Assembly: GCA_905339215.1 (NCBI GenBank)
Contig: CAJPFN010000119.1
Location: forward strand, 1-40,414
From: Rhizobiaceae bacterium
GTDB lineage: Bacteria; Pseudomonadota; Alphaproteobacteria; Rhizobiales; Rhizobiaceae
Length of the DNA stretch: 40,414 nucleotides
Direction: 5' to 3'
The position numbers and the translations under genes are program-made. The notes under the pieces were generated by a model, which saw only the letters and a program-made list of their open reading frames with translations, searched no databases and was not told where the DNA came from. Below, piece by piece: positions 34,722 to 40,414 of the stretch. The first letter of the stretch is position 1. The number at the start of each line of letters is the position of its first letter.

Positions 34722-36284
34722 GTGAAACGCGACCTCGGAGCGCTCGATAGCCAATCCTTCGACGTGCTGGTGATCGGCGGTGGCCTGGTCGGCGCGTCGA
34801 TCGCCCGCGACGCCGCGCATCGCGGCCTTTCGGTCGCCCTTGTCGAGCGCGACGACTTTGCCTGCGGGGCGAGCGAGGGGCTGCCGCGCCTGGTCGTCGG
34901 CGGTGTCGGCCATCACCTGCCGCACGGTCCGGGCGGTTTGCGGCGAACACTGGCCGAAGGGGCACTATGGTCCAGGATCGCGCCGCATCGGGTCGCCGCC
35001 CAGCGCTGCATGGTGCCGATAGCGAGCCGGAACCCCGCCCGCACGGCGGCGATGCGCCTGGCCGTCGATCTCTACGGCCGGGCCGGCGCCGGTTCGTTGC
35101 CCGTCCTCGAGCGGTCCGCCGCGCGGCTCGGCGCAGCGGAGGCCGTGGACCTCGAGCCGGCGATCGACCAGCCCGCTCTCCGCGGTGCGCTGGTCTATTT
35201 CGACTGGCGGATCGACGAGCCCGAGCGCCTGGTGCTCGCGCTGCTCAAGGATGCGGTCGCTCACGGCGCGGTGATCGCCAATTATGCCGAGTGCGATGGG
35301 TTGGTCTATCTCAACGGCAAGCTCTCGGGCGCGCGCGTCTATGACCGCATCGGCGGTGTCTGGCTCGAGGCGTGGTCATCGGTCGTCGTCAACGCGACCG
35401 GCGCCTGGTGCGAGGCCACGGTGGCGCGCCTGCTCGGCGACGAGCGCGGCATCCGGGCGAGGCTGTCGCGAGAGATCCGCATCGTCACGCAGGCGATCGC
35501 CTGCGAACACGCGTTGGTGTTTCCGGAAGTCGGCGGTGGCGACATGACGATCGTGCCGTGGCGGGGCATGAGCATCGTCGGGACGGCAACCGACGCCTTC
35601 GACGACGATCCTGCCAACGCCATCGCCGAGGCCGACGACATGACATGGCTCGGCGGGCGCGTCGGCGATCTCGCGCCGGCGGCGCGCGATGCCCTCGCAT
35701 TCCCCATCGACGGGTTTGCGTCGGTGCGAGCGCGGTCGCGGACCCCCGACGGCAAGGCCGTTCATGCGCGTCTTGGCCACTTCGTCGACCATGGCAGCGA
35801 CGGCGTCGCCGGTTTTCTGTCCGTCGGCGGCGGCGACTGGACGACCGTCCGGCCGATCGCCGAGCGGGCCGTCGACCGCGTCGTCGCCATCCTCGGCAGC
35901 CCCGCGCGGCCGTGCGACACGGCGCACGCGGTGCTCGCCGAAACGGCCGACGGCGAACCGGACGCTTTCGCCGCCGAATGGCGCCGTCATTACCCCTACT
36001 GGCCGGCCGGCGAGATCGAGACCTGGGCTCTGGCCTATGGCAGGGCGCTGCCGGAGGTCTTGGCGTGCGCCGGTCCCGCTCTGCGGCCGGGCGAGCAGGC
36101 GCGCGAGGCAGCGCGGTTCGCCTATGCGCAGGACGAGGAGATGGCGATCCTGCCCGACGATTTCGCGCGCCGGCTGGCACGCTGGTACGAGGTGTCGCGG
36201 CCAGGAGTGGCCGTCAGGGCCGCGGAATGGCTTGCGGGACGGTCCGGAGCATCCGATCCTGTGCCTTGGGAGACAGGGCGCTAG
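34722..36284 (+). CDS. GlpD-like FAD-dependent oxidoreductase
   Basis: 520 residues. The FAD fold starts FDVLVIGGGLVGASIARDAA with ERDDFACGAS after it. The DAO-type body shows VVNATGAWCEATVA and FLSVGGGDWTTVRPIAERA, as in aerobic glycerol-3-phosphate dehydrogenase, and a C-terminal helical domain (about 400-510) is like that of GlpD. However, the usual SSRSTKLIHGG segment after the FAD site reads EGLPRLVVGGVGHHLPHG, so the substrate may not be glycerol 3-phosphate. The start is GTG at 34722 with AAGGGGGG upstream. It is 19 bp before the DagK-type gene, suggesting shared lipid or glycerol-phosphate metabolism. Confidence 0.8.
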   Translation: MKRDLGALDSQSFDVLVIGGGLVGASIARDAAHRGLSVALVERDDFACGASEGLPRLVVGGVGHHLPHGPGGLRRTLAEGALWSRIAPHRVAAQRCMVPIASRNPARTAAMRLAVDLYGRAGAGSLPVLERSAARLGAAEAVDLEPAIDQPALRGALVYFDWRIDEPERLVLALLKDAVAHGAVIANYAECDGLVYLNGKLSGARVYDRIGGVWLEAWSSVVVNATGAWCEATVARLLGDERGIRARLSREIRIVTQAIACEHALVFPEVGGGDMTIVPWRGMSIVGTATDAFDDDPANAIAEADDMTWLGGRVGDLAPAARDALAFPIDGFASVRARSRTPDGKAVHARLGHFVDHGSDGVAGFLSVGGGDWTTVRPIAERAVDRVVAILGSPARPCDTAHAVLAETADGEPDAFAAEWRRHYPYWPAGEIETWALAYGRALPEVLACAGPALRPGEQAREAARFAYAQDEEMAILPDDFARRLARWYEVSRPGVAVRAAEWLAGRSGASDPVPWETGR

Positions 36285-36303
36285 AAGCGCCGGGAGGGGC
36301 GGA

Positions 36304-37230
36304 ATGGCAGTCGGTGTAGTGGTCAATCCGGTCGCGGGGAGCGGCCGGATGCGTCGCGTGTGGCCGGCGGCGCGCGAGGCGCTCGCCCGGCGGTTCGGCG
36401 AACTGATCGTCGAAGAGACCGCCGCGGTCGGCGAGGCCAGCCTCTATGCGCGCAAGCTCTCGCTGGAAGGGGCGGAGATCGTCATCGCGGCGGGCGGCGA
36501 CGGCACCATCAGCGAGGTGGCGGACGGCCTTCTGCGCGCCGGCGGCGGAAGCCAGCTCGGCATCATGCCTGCGGGAACCGGTTCCGACCTCGCCCGCGGC
36601 CTCGGCCTCGACGGCGACGTCGAGGCGGCCGCAGACCGCATCGCCTCCGGATCGACGCGCACGATCGATGCGGGATGCGTCAACTACATCGACGAGCATG
36701 GCGCGCTGGCCAGCCGCCACTTCATCAACATTTCCAGCCTTGGCGTGTCGGGGCCCACGGCGCGCGCGGTCAACGATGCCAAGACAGGGGATCGCATGTC
36801 TGGCAAGGCGGTGTTCCTGTGGCATACGGTGCGCGAACTGATCCGCTACCGCTTCCAGGACGTGCGCATCGCGATCGATGACCAGCCGCCTTTCGAAGCC
36901 CGTATCGCGCTGGTCGCCGTGGCCAACGGCCGCTTCTTCGGCGGCGGCATGATGATCGCACCCGACGCAATCCTCGACGACGGCCTGCTCGACATCGTCG
37001 TCATCCACGGGCGCTCGAAGCTCTCGCTGATCAAGGATATCCGTCTCGTCTACAGCGGCGCCCATCGCAAGCTCGCCAGCTGCACCTTCCTGCGCGGGCA
37101 GAAGGTGGTTATCGAGCCGCTCGGCGATCCGCTCGCCAACGGTGCGCTTCTCGACGTCGACGGGGAGTCCCCCGGCCACATTCCCGCGACGTTCGAGATC
37201 CGGCCGGCCGCGCTGACGCTCCGCTGCTGA
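36304..37230 (+). CDS. Diacylglycerol kinase-family lipid kinase (DagK/YegS type)
   Basis: 308 residues with a DAGK catalytic domain. The N-terminus VGVVVNPVAGSGRMRRVWPA is typical. The nucleotide site is IVIAAGGDGTISEVADGLL, followed by GIMPAGTGSDLARGLGL. The second domain has HFINISSLGVSG, RIALVAVANGRFFGGGMMIA and DGLLDIVVIHGRSKL, ending with LLDVDGESPGHIP (the usual xxDGE motif). It probably phosphorylates diacylglycerol or a related lipid at the membrane. GGGAGG precedes the ATG. It forms an operon with the GlpD-like gene. Confidence 0.93.
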   Translation: MAVGVVVNPVAGSGRMRRVWPAAREALARRFGELIVEETAAVGEASLYARKLSLEGAEIVIAAGGDGTISEVADGLLRAGGGSQLGIMPAGTGSDLARGLGLDGDVEAAADRIASGSTRTIDAGCVNYIDEHGALASRHFINISSLGVSGPTARAVNDAKTGDRMSGKAVFLWHTVRELIRYRFQDVRIAIDDQPPFEARIALVAVANGRFFGGGMMIAPDAILDDGLLDIVVIHGRSKLSLIKDIRLVYSGAHRKLASCTFLRGQKVVIEPLGDPLANGALLDVDGESPGHIPATFEIRPAALTLRC

Positions 37231-37297
37231 CCTCGTGCCGATCGGGTGCGCTGGCGCAGATCGTCCCCCGCATATCTGCGCGAACCGCTTCACGTCC

Positions 37298-37360
37298 CGA
37301 TTCAAGTCGTTCGCAGAGCGATTCAACCGCCTCGAAGGACGATTCCATGTGCCGGCGTAA
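37298..37360 (+). repeat. Three 21-bp units each starting CGATTC
   Basis: Units start at 37298, 37319 and 37340, each with CGATTC, so GANTC sites recur at 21-bp steps. One frame reads heptad-like peptide units (RFKSFAE, RFNRLEG, RFHVPA) to a TAA at 37358-37360, without a start codon. It may be a decayed coiled-coil gene end or a methylation-site cluster. Confidence 0.5.
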
Positions 37361-37381
37361 GAGCCTGAAAACGCGATGTTT

Positions 37382-38593
37382 TCATGGGAAGAGCGGATCC
37401 GGCGCCATGTGCAGGTGCAGGGCCTTGCCGCTGTAGGGATGCGCCTCGCAGACCGCCTCGTCCAGCTCGACGCCCAGCCCCGGCTCCTTCGACGGGATGA
37501 CGTTGCCGTCCTGCCATTCGATCTTCTTCTTCAGCAGTTGCGCGTGGAAGCCGTCCCACTGCTTCAGCGATTCCAGGATCAGGAAGTTGGGCAGCGTGGC
37601 GGCGAGCTGGATGTTGGCGGCGCCGACGATCGGGCCGCAATAGCAGTGCGGCGCCACTTGGACGTGATGGGCTTCGGCCATCGCCGCGATCTTTTTGGTT
37701 TCGAGAATGCCGCCCGAGCGGCCGAGGTCGGGCTGCAGGATCGTGGCGGCACCGGTCTCGATGACGCGGGCGAACTCCCATTTCGTCGTCAGCCGCTCGC
37801 CGGTGGCGATCGGGATCGAGGTGCCGCGGGCGACCTGGGCCATTACCTCAGGCATGTCCGGCGGCACCGGCTCCTCAAACCACAGCGGATCGTAGGGCTC
37901 GATCGCGCGCGCCAACCGGAGTGCCCCGGAGGCGGTGAACTGGCCGTGCGTGCCGAACAGGATGTCGGCCCTGGTGCCGACCGCCTCGCGGATGGCCTTC
38001 AGCATGCGCGCCGACAGGTCGATGTCGACCAGACGCGGCTGGTGACCGTCGAAGGACGTGTACGGCCCGGCCGGATCGAGCTTTACGGCATTGAAGCCCT
38101 GCTCGACGTAGAGCGCGGCGCATTCAGCCGCCATGTCCGGATCGTTGTAGACGTTCTTCGGCGGTGCGTCCTCGGTGTGAACGCTGCCCTCATGCGGGTA
38201 GAGGTAGGTGTAGGAGCGCAGCGCCTCGTGCACCTGGCCGCCGAGCAGCTTGTAGACGGGCTTTCCCGCCTCCTTGCCGACGATGTCCCAGCAGGCCATC
38301 TCCAGCGCCGAAACGCAGCCCATCATGGAGACGTCGGGGCGCTGGGTGAAGCCCGACGAATAGGCGCGGCGGAAGAAGGTTTCGATGTCGTGCGGATCGC
38401 GGCCGACGAGGTAGCGCTCGGCACAGTCCTCGATCATGCGGGCGGTGACGTGCGGGCCGAAGGTGGCGTTGTAGGCCTCGCCGTAGCCGACGACGCCGCC
38501 GTCGGTGGTGAGCCTGACGAAGATGAAATACTTGCCGCCGATGCCCGGCGGCGGGTTGCCGACAACCCAGGTCTTGACGTCGGTGATTTTCAT
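37382..38593 (-). CDS. Enolase-superfamily sugar-acid dehydratase (mandelate racemase/galactonate dehydratase group)
   Basis: 403 residues from the ATG at 38593, which has AAGGAG upstream; the 10 extra upstream residues are unlikely. The capping domain (about 1-125) starts MKITDVKTWVVG. The barrel has AVKLDPAG, FGTHGQFT, LWFEEPVPP, TGERLTTKWEF, LQPDLGRSGGI and APHCYCGP. The two Glu ligands and the HG pair resemble D-galactonate dehydratase, but the usual first metal ligand Asp two residues before the His is Thr here. It probably dehydrates a sugar acid; the exact one is unknown. It lies downstream of the GMC gene on the same strand. Confidence 0.88.
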   Translation of the reverse strand: MKITDVKTWVVGNPPPGIGGKYFIFVRLTTDGGVVGYGEAYNATFGPHVTARMIEDCAERYLVGRDPHDIETFFRRAYSSGFTQRPDVSMMGCVSALEMACWDIVGKEAGKPVYKLLGGQVHEALRSYTYLYPHEGSVHTEDAPPKNVYNDPDMAAECAALYVEQGFNAVKLDPAGPYTSFDGHQPRLVDIDLSARMLKAIREAVGTRADILFGTHGQFTASGALRLARAIEPYDPLWFEEPVPPDMPEVMAQVARGTSIPIATGERLTTKWEFARVIETGAATILQPDLGRSGGILETKKIAAMAEAHHVQVAPHCYCGPIVGAANIQLAATLPNFLILESLKQWDGFHAQLLKKKIEWQDGNVIPSKEPGLGVELDEAVCEAHPYSGKALHLHMAPDPLFP

Positions 38594-38623
38594 GACGCGG
38601 CTCCTTCGTTTCGTGGCGGGCAT

Positions 38624-38758
38624 GCCCCCTCCACCATGCTTTGCATGGTCCCCCTCCCCCGTGAACGGGGGAGGAACCGCAGCGCCGCGGCCGGCCTCCG
38701 CCGGAGATCCTCCCCTGCGAAGCGGGGGAGGTGGCGCGCGCAGCGCGACGGAGGGGGC
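38624..38758. repeat. 135-bp palindromic intergenic element with terminal inverted repeats
   Basis: Terminal arms GCCCCCTCC (38624-38632) and GGAGGGGGC (38750-38758) enclose three hairpins: ACCATGC/GCATGGT (38633-38649), CCTCCCCC/GGGGGAGG (38653-38674) and CCTCCCC/GGGGAGG (38709-38731). This form matches REP- or RIME-like repeats scattered in rhizobial genomes, as I remember them. It sits between two genes of one probable operon. Confidence 0.8.
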
Positions 38759-38777
38759 GTCCTGCGCCGACGGGCGT

Positions 38778-40394
38778 TCACCCCTGATCCTCCAGCACCA
38801 GTTCCGCGCCCTTCCAGCCGGTCATGATCGCCGGGGCGTTGGTGTTGCCGGTGATGTTGCCGGGGAAGATCGACGCATCGATGACGCGCAGGCCTTCGAT
38901 GCCATGCACCTTGAGCCGCGGGTCGACGACGGAAGACGCGGCACCCGGTCCCATGCGGCAGGTGGAGCAGGGGTGGTAGACCGTGCCCGAGCGGCGGCGG
39001 AAATCGTCGATCAGGTCGGCGTCGGACTTAACCGACGGTCCGGGCAGGACCTCTTCCGCGATCACCTCGGCAATGGCTGGCTGCGCGGCAATTCTCCGCA
39101 CGAACTTAACCGCCGCCAGCATCTCCTCGACGTCGTGGTTGGTCGAATAGGCGTTGGCGACGATCTTCGGGTGCTGGCGCGGGTCGGCCGAGCGGATCAT
39201 GATCTCGCCGCGCGACGACGGCCGCGCGTTGGAGAGCCCGATCGAGAAGCCCGGCCACGGGTCGGGCGCGAGGATCGGCCGCTCGCCGGCCCGCGGGATC
39301 ACCGTCGAGAAGGCCTGGAAATAGAGCTGCATGTTCGGCCGCTCGCGCGTCGGATCGGTGCGGAAGAAGCCGCCGCCATTGTTGATCGACAGCGACAGCG
39401 GCCCGGAGCCGGTCAGAAGATAGCGCATGCCGACCAGCGCCTTGCCCCACCACGGACGCAGGACGGAGTTCAGCGTCGGCACCTTCGCCTTGAAGGTGTA
39501 GTTGATGCCGACATGGTCCTGCATGTTGGCGCCGACGTTCTGATTGGCAAGCAGGACCGGGATGCCGAGCCCTTGCAACAGCGGCCCCGGCCCGATGCCG
39601 GAGAGCTGGAGGAGCTGCGGCGAGTTGACCGCGCCGCCGCTGAGGATCACCTCGCGCCCCGCGCGGGCCTTTCTGGTCCGGCCGTCCTGCTCGTATTCGA
39701 CGCCGGTCGCGCGCGTGCCCTCGAAGAGGATGCGGGTCGCCAGCGCGCCGGTCTCGACGCGGACGTTGCTGCGTTTCATCGCCGGCCGGAGAAACGCCCG
39801 CGCGGCCGACATGCGCCGCCCGCCCTTGGTCGAGATCTGGTAGATGCCGACGCCTTCCTGGCTCTCGCCGTTGAAGTCCGGGTTGAAGGGCAGGCCTGCC
39901 TGGCGGCCCGCCTCGAGATAGCGGTGGGTGAGCGGATGGACGGCGGGCGACATGTCGGTGACGTGGACCGGGCCGCCCGTGCCGCGCCAGCGGTTGGCGC
40001 CCGCCTGGTTGTCCTCGATCGCCTTGAAGGCCGGCAGCAGGTCGTCATAGCCCCAGCCGGGATTGCCGGCGTCGCGCCAGCCGTCATAGTCCTCGCGCGC
40101 GCCGCGGATCCAGACCATGGCGTTGATCGAGCTCGAGCCGCCGAGGATCTTTCCGCGCGGCCAGTGGTCGGCGTTGCCGGCGAGCCCCGGGTCGGGCTCG
40201 GCCTTGTAGTTCCAGTTCACAGCCGGATCGAAGAAGGTCTTGCCGTAGCCGAGCGGCATCTGCACGTAGAAGCGCCGGTCGGTGCCGCCGGCTTCCAGCA
40301 CCAGCACGGAGAAGCGGCCGCTGGCCGACAGCCGCTCGGCCACGACCGAACCGGCCGAGCCGGCGCCGACGACGATGAAATCGAAAACCTGCAT
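38778..40394 (-). CDS. GMC-family FAD oxidoreductase (choline/alcohol dehydrogenase-like)
   Basis: 538 residues. The FAD motif FIVVGAGSAGSVVAERLSAS is at the N-terminus, followed by LGGSSSINAMVWIRGAREDY (GMC signature 1) and GREVILSGGAVNSPQLLQLS (signature 2). The catalytic His lies in VYHPCSTCRMGPG and the Asn in GNITGNTNAPAIM. It resembles BetA and alkan-1-ol or polyethylene glycol dehydrogenases; no choline-specific feature can be read by eye, so the substrate is open. It is complete in the window, with the ATG at 40394 and a weak ribosome binding site. The dehydratase downstream hints at sugar, polyol or aldonic acid catabolism. Confidence 0.92.
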   Translation of the reverse strand: MQVFDFIVVGAGSAGSVVAERLSASGRFSVLVLEAGGTDRRFYVQMPLGYGKTFFDPAVNWNYKAEPDPGLAGNADHWPRGKILGGSSSINAMVWIRGAREDYDGWRDAGNPGWGYDDLLPAFKAIEDNQAGANRWRGTGGPVHVTDMSPAVHPLTHRYLEAGRQAGLPFNPDFNGESQEGVGIYQISTKGGRRMSAARAFLRPAMKRSNVRVETGALATRILFEGTRATGVEYEQDGRTRKARAGREVILSGGAVNSPQLLQLSGIGPGPLLQGLGIPVLLANQNVGANMQDHVGINYTFKAKVPTLNSVLRPWWGKALVGMRYLLTGSGPLSLSINNGGGFFRTDPTRERPNMQLYFQAFSTVIPRAGERPILAPDPWPGFSIGLSNARPSSRGEIMIRSADPRQHPKIVANAYSTNHDVEEMLAAVKFVRRIAAQPAIAEVIAEEVLPGPSVKSDADLIDDFRRRSGTVYHPCSTCRMGPGAASSVVDPRLKVHGIEGLRVIDASIFPGNITGNTNAPAIMTGWKGAELVLEDQG

Positions 40395-40414
40395 GGGAAC
40401 CCGTCAGCCCGGAA

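Overview
The window is a chromosomal stretch of a high-GC alphaproteobacterium of the order Hyphomicrobiales (Rhizobiales), most likely near Mesorhizobium and other Phyllobacteriaceae. This is inferred from a UvrB with long extra N- and C-terminal regions, BA14K, DUF1344 and DUF3137 genes, the lgt-midA-pgeF gene order, paired small cold shock genes and GANTC-rich intergenic sites. I see no tRNA, rRNA, insertion sequence, prophage or CRISPR array.

Layout. 1-1863: copper pair (end of a DUF1775/YcnI gene, then a CopC-CopD fusion). 1926-7640: leftward run lgt, midA, pgeF, an M24/creatinase-fold gene, a lipoprotein and prs. 7764-9268: ubiK, a YbjN gene and a CsaA-like gene. 9279-13048: a secreted unknown, a family 4 glycosyltransferase and an EnvZ-type histidine kinase, all leftward. 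13231-15824: otsB and a GH15 gene pointing right. 15847-17089: an OmpR-type regulator and a MarR regulator pointing left. 17330-19418: ilvE, a small glycine-rich protein and a glyoxalase II-like MBL hydrolase. 19479-21309: BA14K, two cold shock genes and a 72-residue orphan between them. 21710-25997: a CapA-like gene and uvrB. 26063-27586: small orphans and two Kazal-domain genes. 28105-32453: an MBL persulfide dioxygenase-like gene, DUF3137, DUF1344 and a lactone oxidase-like flavoprotein. 32460-34548: three leftward unknown or membrane genes. 34722-37230: a GlpD-like flavoprotein and a diacylglycerol-kinase-family gene. 37382-40394: an enolase-superfamily dehydratase and a GMC oxidoreductase, separated by a 135-bp palindromic element.

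How genes may work together. Lgt could lipidate the lipoprotein encoded in its own gene run. The MarR gene and ilvE diverge over a perfect 13-bp inverted repeat whose right arm holds the ilvE -35 box, a likely shared operator. The response regulator and histidine kinase look like partners split by the oppositely oriented otsB-GH15 cassette, and no otsA lies beside that cassette. The GMC and dehydratase genes could form a polyol or sugar-acid catabolic pair.

Most unusual signals: three Kazal-like domains in two adjacent secreted proteins, all with the same four-cysteine spacing and lacking the first and fifth cysteines of classical Kazal domains; a multi-hairpin element closed by 15-bp arms in the 518-bp gap before the persulfide dioxygenase-like gene; the MarR/ilvE operator; the split two-component system; an M24-fold protein with all five metal ligands apparently replaced; and intergenic GANTC sites spaced exactly 22 or 21 bp apart.
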